The notes below the pieces were generated by a model that saw only the letters and a program-made list of their open reading frames with translations, made no database searches and was not told the DNA's origin. From NCBI GenBank assembly GCA_963775825.1, contig CAVZKY010000037.1, forward strand, positions 186,001-250,000: a stretch of 64,000 bases of DNA, read 5' to 3'. Source of the DNA: Bog-532 sp963775825 (GTDB lineage Bacteria > Actinomycetota > Actinomycetes > Streptosporangiales > Streptosporangiaceae). Position numbers and translations under genes: made by a program. This document shows, piece by piece, positions 35,120-45,089 of the stretch. Each line of letters begins with the position of its first letter. The stretch's first letter is position 1.

Positions 35120-35971
35120 TCACTCCAGTCGATCAGCGAGGCGCTCGAGATAAGCCACCGTGTCACGCGGGTCGAGCGCCCCATCGCACGCACGGTCGAA
35201 CGACTGCACGTAGCCGTGCACCGAATCCCGCTTGCTCACCTCCTCAATCACATAGTCGGTTTCCACAAAGACGAGGCTCGGGTCCTCGCTGCCGAAGCCA
35301 AAGATGTTGACCATGGAATGCGCGCCGCTCGGCGGCCCGTCCTCGAAGCGCTGGACGCGCAGTTCGACGTTGCGCCGGCCCGCTATGTCGACAAGGTGGA
35401 GGATCTGCTCCTGGCGGTCGCCGTGGGTACCCCACCGGTACAGCAGGGACGCCTCGGTGATCACGGCGCTCAGCACCGGGGCGGTCCCGTCGGAGCGGTC
35501 GAGGATCTCCTGCCGCCGCAGCCGTGCGGCCAGCGCATCACGCCGCCATTTGGGCGGCCGGGGACCGGTCCGCAGCAGCGACTCGATGTAGGCCGGCGTC
35601 TGCAGCAGCCCAGGCAGGATCAGCGGCATGAACGCTCGTATGGTCGTGGCGTCGTTCTCATAGCCGGGGAATTCGCTGTCGAAGATCTCCGGGAAGTCGC
35701 GCCACCAGGGCCGGGCCCGGGCCCGGATGGCCAGCTCCTCGACCTCCTCCGCCGCGCCGTCCGTAACGCCGTAGATGCGGAGCAGGTCCCGCACGTCGCT
35801 CATCTCGGGGCGCTTCCACTGGTTGGCCTCGAAGCGGCCCACCTTGCCCCGGCCCCAGTTCAGGATGTCGCAGACATGGTTCGCGGTATAGCCGCTGGCC
35901 TCGCGCAGCTCGGCGAGGCGGTCAGACAGGCGGCGCTTGGCGATCGTCGCGCCGTAGGCATCGTCGGTCAC
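35120..35971 (-). CDS. XRE-family regulator with DUF5753 domain
   Basis: The protein has 283 residues. The N-terminal helix-turn-helix lies at about residues 14-68 (LSDRLAELREASGYTANHV, then WGRGKVGRFEANQWKRP). The DUF5753 sensor-like domain covers about 95-270 (IRAFMPLILPGLLQTPAY, ASLLYRWGTHGDRQEQ, PSLVFVETDY). It starts at a GTG. A palindromic TTGCGA-T-TCGCAA site 52 bases upstream is a good candidate for its own operator. Pairs like this act in development and antibiotic regulation. Confidence 0.92.
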   Translation of the reverse strand: MTDDAYGATIAKRRLSDRLAELREASGYTANHVCDILNWGRGKVGRFEANQWKRPEMSDVRDLLRIYGVTDGAAEEVEELAIRARARPWWRDFPEIFDSEFPGYENDATTIRAFMPLILPGLLQTPAYIESLLRTGPRPPKWRRDALAARLRRQEILDRSDGTAPVLSAVITEASLLYRWGTHGDRQEQILHLVDIAGRRNVELRVQRFEDGPPSGAHSMVNIFGFGSEDPSLVFVETDYVIEEVSKRDSVHGYVQSFDRACDGALDPRDTVAYLERLADRLE

Positions 35972-36022
35972 ACCGCCCCGCCTTCCTGACGAGTTCTGAA
36001 CTTCATCCTCAGGTTACCCAAC

Positions 36023-36035
36023 TTGCGATTCGCAA
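36023..36035. promoter_or_regulatory. palindromic operator candidate TTGCGATTCGCAA
   Basis: A perfect 13-base palindrome (TTGCGA-T-TCGCAA) lies upstream of the XRE gene start at 35971, in a locally AT-rich promoter stretch. A single TTGCGA half-site recurs near 36107 and TTCGCAA near 37430 upstream of the methyltransferase, hinting at one regulator for both pairs. Confidence 0.6.
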
Positions 36036-36157
36036 ATCTAGACTTTTTCATGAATTCCGGTCGAGCGGCCTGATTGCGGCGCCCCCGACGCGTGCCAACT
36101 GATGGTTTGCGACTTGGCCGAGATCAGCTGCCCGCGTAGCGCCGGCGCCCGGACAGT

Positions 36158-36547
36158 CTAGGACGCGGCATGACCAGCCTGGGACGTAACGTTGTCAGCC
36201 TGGCACGTAGCGTTGCCAGCCTCGGACACGGCATTATCCGCCGCGTCATCGAATTCCCCGTTGCGGGCGCCGTCAAGAAAGCACTCCCACTCGTTCCGGT
36301 CGAACACGAGCACCCGGCGAGCTGGATCATCGGCGACGCGCATCAGAATCCAGTCACTGTCGCGCGGCATGGCCAGCTCATGCGAATCATTGTTCCCGCA
36401 AGTCACGGTGGCACCAAACCCCCCGGAAACAAGGGGTTTTCCTGGAAAAAAAGCTATCTCAATGGCACCGGCTGACCCGCCCGAGCGCTGCCATTCCTGA
36501 GCGTCCGGGTCGATGCCGAGCTCCTCGACCGTGGGCTTGGCGATCAC
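36158..36547 (-). CDS. DUF397-like protein with extended tail
   Basis: A 129-residue protein starting at a GTG at 36547 that overlaps the methyltransferase stop (GTGA). The core resembles DUF397 in layout (EWQRSGGSAGAIEIAF, then DWILMRVADDPARRVLVFD, NEWECFLDGARNGEFD) with an insert of about 20 residues. It ends in an Asn/Ala-rich tail with three near-copies of GNxTSQA-type units. DUF397 next to DUF574 methyltransferases is a recurring actinobacterial pairing. Function unknown. Confidence 0.75.
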   Translation of the reverse strand: MIAKPTVEELGIDPDAQEWQRSGGSAGAIEIAFFPGKPLVSGGFGATVTCGNNDSHELAMPRDSDWILMRVADDPARRVLVFDRNEWECFLDGARNGEFDDAADNAVSEAGNATCQADNVTSQAGHAAS

Positions 36548-37365
36548 GGCCGCCTGGCCACCCCGCAGTAGAGCCAGCGCTGGCCCTCGCTGTCCGCGAG
36601 GACCGGATCCTCCGCGCCCCAGATGCCGGTGAAGGTGAGGCCCGGCTCGGCGCCCTCGTGCGGCGACACCAGTTCCAGGCCGTCGAAGAACCGCGCGATA
36701 TCGGCGTGCGACCGGAAGTGCATGCTCTCGCTGGCCTTGTCGAAGACGGCACGGAACCGCTCCACCGTGAGCGGCGGCTTGCGCTCGTCGGTGAGATGCG
36801 ACAGCGACAGGTAGCTGCCCGGCGGCATCGCGTCCATGTAGCGCGACACCAGGCCCCACGGATCGGCGGAGTCGGAAACGAACATCAGGACGGCCGTCAT
36901 CAGCACCCCGACCGGCTGGCTGAAGTCGATGAGCTGGCGAAGCTGGGGGTTCCCGAGGATCGTGTCCGGCTCGCGCAGGTCACCGCGGATCACCGCGGTC
37001 GTTCCGGTGCCGGCGAGCAGGGTACGGCTCTGCGTTTCCACCATCGGGTCGTTGTCGATGTAGACCACCCGGGTGCCCGGGGCGACCCGCTGAACGACAT
37101 CGTGCGTGTTCCCGACGGTCGGCAGCCCGGAACCGATGTCAATGAACTGCCGGACACCGTGCTCGGCGATCCACTTGGCCGCCCGCTGGTGAAACCCGCG
37201 GTTGGACCAGGCGCAGTCCTGAATCTCCGGTACGACGCTCAGTATCTGCTGGGCGGCGCGCACATCGACGTCCAGGTAATGCTCGCCGCGCAGCATGTAG
37301 TCATAGATCCGAGCTGGCGTGGGGACATTGGGATCCACCCCCGTGGGGACCTGCGCCTGGGCCAT
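36544..37365 (-). CDS. SAM-dependent methyltransferase, DUF574 family
   Basis: The protein has about 273 residues. DUF574 features are NVPTPARIYDYMLRGEHYLDVD, FIDIGSGLPTVGNTHDVVQ (SAM-binding loop), VVYIDNDPMVETQS and VLMTAVLMFVSD. These proteins are abundant in filamentous Actinobacteria, usually beside XRE or DUF397 genes; their substrate is unknown. I prefer the ATG at 37365 (GGAGG six bases upstream) over 37377. The upstream region carries a TTCGCAA half-site like that at the XRE gene. Confidence 0.9.
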   Translation of the reverse strand: MAQAQVPTGVDPNVPTPARIYDYMLRGEHYLDVDVRAAQQILSVVPEIQDCAWSNRGFHQRAAKWIAEHGVRQFIDIGSGLPTVGNTHDVVQRVAPGTRVVYIDNDPMVETQSRTLLAGTGTTAVIRGDLREPDTILGNPQLRQLIDFSQPVGVLMTAVLMFVSDSADPWGLVSRYMDAMPPGSYLSLSHLTDERKPPLTVERFRAVFDKASESMHFRSHADIARFFDGLELVSPHEGAEPGLTFTGIWGAEDPVLADSEGQRWLYCGVARRP

Positions 37366-37455
37366 CGCCGCCTCCATTGACTCTCGGTTCCTAGTCTGTC
37401 ACCGGGCTGTGGAATCACAAGCGTTCGTTCGCAAGTGCGCGAGCCGCAATTTCGC

Positions 37456-40400
37456 TCAGCCGTCGGCCTCCAGGTCGCCCTCCAGATCGAGGAAGACCTG
37501 ACGGAGCTGATCCAGGGTCTTGGGATCCGGCTCCGCCCACATGCCACGCTGAGCCGCCTCCAGGAGGCGTTCCGTGATGCCGCGCAGCGCCCAGGGATTG
37601 GATTTTTCCATAAAGGCCCGGCTCTCTGGGTCGAATACGTAGGCGGCGGCGAGCCGCTCGTACATCCAGTCCGCCACCACGTGTGCGGTCGCGTCGTAAC
37701 CGAACAGGTAGTCCACCGTCGCGGCCAGCTCGAACGCGCCCTTGTAACCGTGCCGGCGCATGGCCGCGATCCACCGCGGGTTCACCACCCGGGATCGGAA
37801 CACCCGGCGCGTCTCCTCGGCCAGCGTGCGCGTCTTCACCGCGTCGGGCGTGGCCGAGTCGCCGATGTAGGCGGCCGGGCTGCGCCCGGTGAGGGACCGG
37901 ACCATGGCCACCATGCCGCCGTGGTACTGGAAGTAGTCGTCGGAGTCGGCGATGTCGTGCTCGCGGGTATCGGCGTTCTTGGCCGCCACCGCGATCCGCG
38001 CGAACGCGGTCTCCATGTCAGGGCGGGCGGGGGCGCCGTCCAGGTCCCGGCCGTAGGCGTAACCGCCCCAGACCGCATAGACCTCGGCCAGGTCAGCGTC
38101 GTCGCGCCAGTTCCGCGCGTCGATCAGCGGGAGCAGGCCCGCGCCGTACGCACCAGGCTTGGAGCCGAAGATCCGGGTCGTGGCCCGGCGCCAGTCCCCG
38201 TGTGCGGCGTGGTCCACGGCGGCGTGCGCCCGCAGGTAATTGAGCTCGGGCGGCTCGTCAAGTCCCGCGACCGCGGCCATCGCATCGTCCAGCAGCGCGA
38301 TGACGTGCGGGAACGCGTCCCGGAAGAATCCGGAGATGCGCACCGTGACATCGATGCGGGGGCGCCCGAGCTCTTCGGCCGGGACGACCGCGAAGCCGGT
38401 GACCCGACGCGAGCCCTCGTCCCAGACCGGGCGGCAGCCGATCAGGGCGAGCACTTCGGCGATGTCGTCGCCCTGCGTGCGCATCGCGGAGGTGCCCCAG
38501 ATGGTCAGCCCGACACAGCGCGGGTAGCTGCCCTCGTCGGCCAGGTGGCGGGCCAGCAGCGACTCAGCCAGCGCGGCCCCGGTGTCCCAGGAGTTGGCCG
38601 ACGGGATGGCCTTCGGGTCGACCGAGTAGAAGTTCCGCCCGGTCGGCAGCACGTTGACCAGCCCCCGGGTGGGTGACCCGGACGGCCCGGCGGGCACATA
38701 ACCGCCGGACAGCGCGCGCAGCACCGCGCCGATCTCCCCGCTGGTGGCCGCCAGCCGCGGCACGACTTCGGTGCAGGCGAACCGCAGAACCCGCGCCACC
38801 GCCGCCGGGTCGGGCCCAGGGACAACGGAGGGCGGCGGGGCGTTGAGCACCGCAGCCACGACCGTGGCGGCGCGGGCGGGCTCCCAATCAGCGGCGGCCA
38901 TCGCCTCGACCAGGGCGCGCCCGGTCTGCTCGTAGCGATCGGTCTCGGTACGGGAGGCGTTCCCGGTCTCCTCGGCCAGGCCCAGCGCGGCCCGCAGGCC
39001 GGGCAGCGCCCCCCAGCGGGCGCTCCACAGCTGCGCCGAGCGCAGGATGACCAGGACCAGGTTGACCAGCGCATCGCCCGCCGGGGCCGCGCCGAGGATG
39101 TGCAGGCCGTCGCGGATCGCGGCGTCCTTGACCTCGCACAGGTAGCCGTCGATGTGCAGCACGAAGTCGTCGAACTCCGCGGCGCCCGGCTCCGCGCTGA
39201 CCTCGAGGTCGTGGTGCAGCTGGGCGGCGCGGGTCAGCGACCAGATCTGGGCCCGGACGGCAGGCAGTTTCTCCGGGTCCAGCGCCGCGACCGTCGCGTA
39301 CTCGTCCAGCAGTTGTTCCAGTTTGGCCAGCTCGCCGTAGCTGTCGGCGCGCGCCATCGGCGGGACCAGGTGGTCGACGATGACCGCGTGCGCGCGCCGC
39401 TTGGCCTGGGTCCCCTCCCCCGGGTCGTTCACGATGAACGGGTAGATCAGCGGGAGGTCGCGCAGCACCGCGTCCGGGGCGCACTCGGCCGACAGGCCCA
39501 GCCCCTTGCCCGGCAGCCACTCCAGGGTGCCGTGCTTGCCCAGGTGGATGACCGCGTCCGCGCCGAACTCCTCGTCCAGCCACCGGTAGGCCGCCAGGTA
39601 ATGATGGGACGGCGGCAGCTCGGGATCGTGGTAGATGGCGACCGGGTTCTCGCCGAAACCGCGCGGCGGCTGGATCATCACCACCACGTTGCCGAACCGC
39701 AGCGAGGCCAGCACGATGTCATCGCCGTCGGTGTACAGCTCACCCGGCGGCTCACCCCAGTGGCTGGCGAGCTTCCGCTGAGTCCCGTTAGGAAGAGCAG
39801 AAAACCAGCGGCGGTAGCTGGCCAGCGGGACGCGCGCCGGCGCGGCGCTGAGCTGCCGCTCGGTCAGCCATTCGGTGTCGTAGCCGCCCGCCGCGATGAG
39901 CGTGTGGATGAGGGTGTCGCCGTCGTCGGGGAAACCGTCGCCGAGGTCGTAGCCGGCCTCGCGCAGGGCCTGCAGCAGGCGGATCGCGGACGCGGGCGTG
40001 TCCAGGCCGACGGCGTTGCCGACCCGGGAATGCTTCGTCGGGTAGCAGGACAGCATGATCGCGACGCGCTTGGCGGGGTTCGGGGTGGCGGCCAGCCGCG
40101 CGTGCCGGACGGCGATGCCCGCCAGGCGCCCAGCCCGCTCCGGGTCGGCCCGGTAGACCGGGATGCCGTCCGGCCCTTCCTCCTTGAACGAGAAGGGAAC
40201 CGCGATCAGGCGCCCGTCGAACTCGGGAATGGCCACCTGCATGGCCGCGTCAATCGGGCTGAGTCCCCCGGCCGCGTCCTGCCACTGCCCGCGCGAGGAG
40301 GTCAGGCACAGGCCCTGAATGAGCGGGACGCCCAGTCCGGCGAGCGCGCCCGCGTCCCAGTCACCTTCGGCGCCCTGGTCGGCGGCGGCGGAGCCCCCGG

Positions 40401-41144
40401 CCGCGAGGACGGTGGTGATGATGGCGCCCGCCGGGCGGAGCAGGTCCGCCAGGCCAGGGTCGGCCGACCGCAGTGAGGAGCAGTACACCGGCAGCGGGGT
40501 CCCGCCACGCTCGGTGATCGCCGCGCAGAGCGTGTCGATGAACCCCGTGTTGCCGGATAGCTCGTGCGCCCGGTAGAAGATCACCGCGACCGTCGGCCGC
40601 TCGTGAGCGGGTGCGTCCGCGGGGGGCCGGCGGGCTCGCGGCCGGGCGCGGTTCCGTCAGCGGTCGGAGACGGGCCCTGGGACCCGGGCTGCCCGGCGGA
40701 GATGGGCAGGGCGTGCACGCCGTAGCCGGGCGCGGGCTCGGGCGGGGCGAAGCCCTCCCCGGTGAGCAGGACGGTGTTGGACAGGAACGCCGCCAGCTCC
40801 CTCAGGTTGGCGGAACCGCCTTCGCGCAGGTAGCCGAGCGCCTCGGCGACCACGCCCGCCGGCACCGTGGACTGCGCCATCATCTCGGCGTCGGGCACGG
40901 ATTCACCGCCGAGGGCGACCAGCGGCAGCCGGGTGGCGCGTAGCGCGGCGATCCCCTCAGGCCAGGCCTGGCGCCCGCCGAGCAGGCGGAGGACTACGAT
41001 GTCCGCCCCGCCGGTCAGCCTGGCGAGTGCCTCCGGCTCGTCCAGCGGGACCCGGGTGGGGTTCGCGGTCCGGTAACCCGCCCCCGCCGCGCGCGCGGCG
41101 AGCAGCTCGGTGTCAGCGGTCGAGAGCAGCAGGATCGTGGCCAC
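37456..41144 (-). CDS. cobN: cobaltochelatase subunit CobN, frameshifted in N-terminal linker
   Basis: The N-terminal part (41144 to about 40640, GTG start) reads MATILLLSTADTELL and ends in ELAAFLSNTVLLTGEGF. The main part (from about 40620) reads AHERPTVAVIFYRAHELSGN and then 1,040 residues with HLGKHGTLEWLPGKGLGLS and YAVWGGYAYGRD-type CobN/ChlH motifs. The break is in a Gly/Pro linker near 40640 and needs one base to mend; total size about 1,229 residues is normal. CobN binds hydrogenobyrinate a,c-diamide and inserts cobalt with an ATPase complex, here probably the ChlI/D-like protein at 21556. No riboswitch is visible upstream; the PfkB frame overlaps its start. Confidence 0.9.
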
Positions 41145-42175
41145 CCCCCGATCCTGCCACGGCCGTTCCCCGGTCCGGCCAGGGTCAGCCAGGCCGGTAA
41201 GGCGCGGGCGGCCAGCCAGGCATCCAGCTCGGCGCCGGCCGGGGACGTCGCGGGACCGGGACGCGTGGTGGACAGGGCCGCGGCGGCGTTGGCCCGGCGG
41301 GCTGCGTCCACCGGGCCCAGCCCGCCAGCGAGCCCGGCCAGGAACACGCCGGAGTGGGCGTCACCCGCGCCGGTGGTGTCGACCGCGACGACCGGCGGGG
41401 CCGGGATATGGGTGATCTGGTCGCCGCGCGCCAGCACGCAGCCCGCCGCCCCGGTCCGGACGATGACCCCCGGTGGGCTGTCCGGCCGGCCATGATCGGC
41501 TCCGCCCGCCTGGCTGAGCAGCCGGCGGGCGGCTTCGGCCGGGTCGGCCACGCCGGTGCTGGCCCAGGCCTCCCGCTCGTTGCAGCTCCACCAGTCGCAG
41601 CGCGCCCGCACCGGGCCCAGCACAGCCGCCGGGATCTCGGCGATCAGCGGGCCAGGGTCTGCGAACAGCAGCACGCCGCGCGGCAGGCTGGCAGCCCACT
41701 CCCCCAGGACCGGGCCCGAGGCGGCCGAGGCCAGCCCGTAGCCGGAAATGTAGACGGCGTTACCGGCCCCGACCGGGACGGCGTCCCAGCTGCCCGGCTC
41801 GCGCAGGGTTTCCGCGCCGAGGCTGGTGACGAACGTGCGCTCGCCGCCGCGCTCCACCAGGGCGACGTCGAAGCCGGTGTCGGATCGCCGGTCCGGCGGC
41901 CGCAGCACGGCGATGCCTTCGGCGGCCAACGCGGACCGGACCAGATCGCCCCACGGCCCGCTGCCGTGGCCGCCGGCGTACAGCACCGGCAGGCCGTGCC
42001 GGGCGGCGGCCGCCATGATGTTGAATCCGCCGCCCACGGCCGGGCCCGCAGACGTGGCGATCATGTCGCCGCCCCGTTCGGGCAGCGCCGGGATCCGCAT
42101 AACCAGGTCGACGAGGGCCTCGCCGGCGAAGACCAGCCGTCGGATAGGCCGGATCGGGAGGTCTGGGTCGCTCAC
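41015..42175 (-). CDS. PfkB-family carbohydrate/nucleoside kinase
   Basis: A ribokinase-like fold: GEALVDLVMRIPALPERGG at the N-terminus, GGGFNIMAAAARHG, and the C-terminal ATP/catalytic signature VDTTGAGDAHSGVF. The GTG at 42175 overlaps the stop of the ADP-ribosylglycohydrolase gene (GTGA). Homology ends near LDAWLAARALP (about 41205). The frame stays open 130 bases into cobN, so the true stop may be disturbed by an indel. It probably phosphorylates ribose or a nucleoside produced or imported by its neighbours. Confidence 0.85.
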   Translation of the reverse strand: MSDPDLPIRPIRRLVFAGEALVDLVMRIPALPERGGDMIATSAGPAVGGGFNIMAAAARHGLPVLYAGGHGSGPWGDLVRSALAAEGIAVLRPPDRRSDTGFDVALVERGGERTFVTSLGAETLREPGSWDAVPVGAGNAVYISGYGLASAASGPVLGEWAASLPRGVLLFADPGPLIAEIPAAVLGPVRARCDWWSCNEREAWASTGVADPAEAARRLLSQAGGADHGRPDSPPGVIVRTGAAGCVLARGDQITHIPAPPVVAVDTTGAGDAHSGVFLAGLAGGLGPVDAARRANAAAALSTTRPGPATSPAGAELDAWLAARALPAWLTLAGPGNGRGRIGGWPRSCCSRPLTPSCSPRARRGRVTGPRTPPGSRWTSRRHSPG

Positions 42176-43339
42176 CGGGTCACCGTCCGGGTGGGCGGCG
42201 GACGGGTCTGCCGGAGGGCGAGCAGGCCGGCGGCCAGGCCCGGGAGGTCCAGGCCGTGCGTGTCGATCATGGCGATGGCCCCGGCCGGAAACGCGTCCTC
42301 GCCGTGGCACGCCCCGCCGATCGCACCCGCCATCGCGGCAATCGTGTCGGTGTCGCCGCCCACCGACGCCGCCAGGTGGCACATCCGCCAGGGATCGTCG
42401 GGAAGCACGCTGAGCACCGCGAAGGCGGCCGGGACGGACTCCTGGGTGGCCAGGCTGGTGCCGACCAGCCGGTAGATCAGGTCCGCCGCCGCGCCGGCCG
42501 GGCGGCCGGCCACCAACCCGGTGGCCCACTCGATCCGCGCCGCGACGTCGGCCCCGGCGACCCAGTGACCCCGGCCAGCGGCGAGCCGGGCCGCCGCCAC
42601 GCCGGCCTCGGTGGCGCCCGCGACCGGGGCCCCGGAGATGCCCGCGCTCACCGCGGCCGCGACGGCCGCGGCCCCGGCCAGCGCCAGCCCGGTGCCGTGG
42701 CTGACATAGCTGGCCGCGACCACCCGGTCCACCAGCGGGCCGAGACCGTCCTCGATGGCGGTGGCGATCCCGACCGGAGCGATACGCATGGCCGCGCCGT
42801 TCGTGTCACCGCTGGCGCCGGCCACGTCGGGCGGGGTGCCGGCCCGGACGGCGGCCACGGCGCGCCGGGTCGACGGGCCGAGCAGGTCCGCGGAGCCGCG
42901 CGCGGCCATGTCCGCTTCCCACGCCACCAGCGCGCCGGCCAGCGCCTCGGCCTCGACGGTCCCGCCTCCAGCGACGAGCAGCCGCCCCAGCAGCACGGCC
43001 TGCTCCGTGTCGTCGGTGACCGCACCGGCCGGCTGGCCCGCGGCGATCGGGTGCCCGGGCGGGGCCGCTCGAACCCGGCGAGCACTGGTCCCCAGCGGCG
43101 GACGATCTCCGGCCGCGGCATCAGCTGGGTCGGCATGCCGAGCGCATCCCCAATGGCCAGCCCGTACAGCGCGCCCCGGGCCCGCCGGCCAGGCCGCCGG
43201 TCTGACCGCCCGTGGTCTGACCGCCCGTGGTCTCACCGCCCGTGGTCTCACCGCCCGTGGTCTGACCGCCCGCGGCATCACCGCCCGCGGCATCACCGCC
43301 CGCGGCATCACCGGCTGCGGAACCGGGAAGATGGAACAT
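42172..43339 (-). CDS. ADP-ribosylglycohydrolase (DraG) family protein, frameshifted
   Basis: It starts at an ATG at 43339 with a Gly-rich repeat leader (GGDAAGG, GGQTTGG, GGETTGG). Near 43150 it continues in a second frame as GALYGLAIGDALGMPTQLMP, and near 43080 in a third as HPIAAGQPAGAVTDDTEQAV through to the stop. Both dinuclear-metal motifs are present: TDDTE and, near the end, GGDTDTIAAMAGAIGG. Two single-base changes restore a normal protein of about 385 residues. Family members remove ADP-ribose or act on related N-glycosides. Coupled to the PfkB kinase by GTGA. Confidence 0.82.
43206..43310. repeat. 15-base tandem repeat, 7 copies (CCGCCCGTGGTCTGA / CCGCCCGCGGCATCA)
   Basis: Seven head-to-tail 15-base units run from 43206 to 43310: four of the GTGGTCTSA type and three identical GCGGCATCA ones. 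On the minus strand they encode the pentapeptides GGQTT, GGETT and GGDAA in the glycine-rich N-terminus of the ADP-ribosylglycohydrolase. A 15-base unit keeps frame whatever the copy number. Confidence 0.95.
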
Positions 43340-43422
43340 GATCCGCGATGTTTCAGCGGGCAGGCGGCGGCTGTCAAGTGCGGCCGGGCCGGTCGGACGG
43401 CACGTCCGGAAGGAGCGTGACG

Positions 43423-44905
43423 GTGAGCGCCACTACGCAGGAGCACGCCGGGAGCGTCGAGCTCAACGGCATCAACGTCATCCGTGAGGACGAGCGCGGG
43501 GGCAGGCCGCGGCAGCTGTTCTGGCCATGGTTCGCGGCGAACATCTCAGTGCTAGGGCTCAGCTACGGATCGTTCGTCCTCGGCTTCGGTATTTCGTTCT
43601 GGCAGGCCTCTGTGGCCGGCCTGATCCGGAATCGTCCTGTCCTTCCTGCTGTGCGGCTTCATCGCGGTGGCCGGGAAGCGCGGCTCCGCACCGACCCTGA
43701 TCCTGTCCCGGGCGGCGTTCGGCGTGCGCGGTAACAAGCTGCCGTCGGTGATCTCGTGGGTGCTGTGCGTCGGCTGGGAGATCGTGCTCACCGCGCTGGC
43801 CACGCTGGCTACCGCGACCGTGTTCCAGCGGCTGGGCTGGGGCGGCGGAGACGCCACCAAGATCATCGCGTTCCTGATCATCACGGCGCTGATTGTCGGC
43901 GGCGGGGTGCTCGGCTTCGCCACCATCATGCGCCTGCAGACCATCATCACCGTGATCACCGCTGTGCTGACGGTGATCTACTTCATCCTGGTGGCCGGGA
44001 AGATCCACTGGGGCACGGTCTCGCACATCCACTCCGGGTCGGCCGAGGCCTTCATCGGCGCGACCATCTTCGTTATCACCGGCTTCGGCCTGGGCTGGGT
44101 CAACACCGCCGCCGATTACTCCCGCTACCTGCCCCGGCGGACCTCGGGCGGCGGCGTCATCGGGTGGACCACGTTCGGATCGGCGATCGCTCCGATCTTC
44201 CTGCTCGGCTTCGGCCTGCTGCTGGCCGGCTCGTCCGCCAAGCTGAGCAGCGCTATCTCCGCCGACCCGATCGGCGCGCTAACCACCATCCTGCCGACCT
44301 GGTACCTCTTCCCGTTCGCCATCGTGGCCGTGCTGGGCCTGGTGGGCGGGGCGGTGCTGGACATCTACTCGTCGGGGCTGACCTTGCTGGCCGCCGGGCT
44401 GCCCACCCCCCGGTACGTCGCAGCCATGATCGACGGCATCCTGATGATCGCCGGCACCATCTACGTGGTGTTCTTCTCGCACAACTTCATCGGGCCCTTC
44501 CAGGGCTTCCTCATCACGCTCGGCGTGCCCATCGCGGCCTGGTGCGGGATCATGCTGGCCGACATCGCGCTGCGCAGCCGGAACTATACCGACGCGGACC
44601 TCTACGACATCCACGGCCGGTACGGCGATGTGCGCTGGGTTTCGGTCGCGCTCATGGTGGCCGGGACCATCATCGGCTGGGGCCTGGTGACCAATACGTC
44701 GGCAAGCTGGCTGAAGTGGCAGGGCTACCTGCTAGGGCCGTTCGGCCTGGGCGGCAAGACCGGCACCTGGGCGTTCGCCAACCTGGGCGTGGTGGTGGCC
44801 CTGGTCCTTACGTTCGCCGGTTGGCTCATCGCCGGCCGTCGGCCGGTCCGGGCCCAGGAGAGCATCGCTGCGCCCGAGGTGCCGACCGGAGTGGCCGGGC
44901 CGTAG
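43423..44905 (+). CDS. NCS1-family purine/pyrimidine permease (CodB-like), frameshifted
   Basis: A cytosine-permease-like transporter with about 12 membrane spans. The N-terminal part has FWPWFAANISVLGLSYGSFV. The frame breaks near 43628 and resumes as GIVLSFLLCGFIAVAGKRG, then TGFGLGWVNTAADYSRYLP and the sugar/base-site region to a cytoplasmic tail (ESIAAPEVPTG). One extra base explains the break. GTG start at 43423 after AAGGAG. Substrate could be a nucleobase or nucleoside. It diverges from the glycohydrolase-kinase pair with only 83 bases between them, so their promoters are shared. Confidence 0.87.
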
Positions 44906-44969
44906 CGGATCGCGAGCCTTACCTGATGCCACTCAGCCCGCTGGGCGCGAGGAAGGGCCAGCTGGAGTT

Positions 44970-45020
44970 CCCGGCTTCCCGGCTTCCCGGCTCCCCGGCT
45001 CCCGGCTCCCCGGCCCGCGG
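44970..45020. repeat. short CCCGGCTTCC-type repeats between permease and IS630 element
   Basis: Five or six imperfect 10-base copies (CCCGGCTTCC, CCCGGCTCCC) lie in the 130 bases after the permease stop. No gene is seen here; the IS630 element begins at 45039. Confidence 0.6.
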
Positions 45021-45089
45021 TTACGGGCTCACGGTCTAGTGCAGCGCACCGTAAGTTCCTGACTGCTTCTTGGTTACCGAGCGTGGGGT

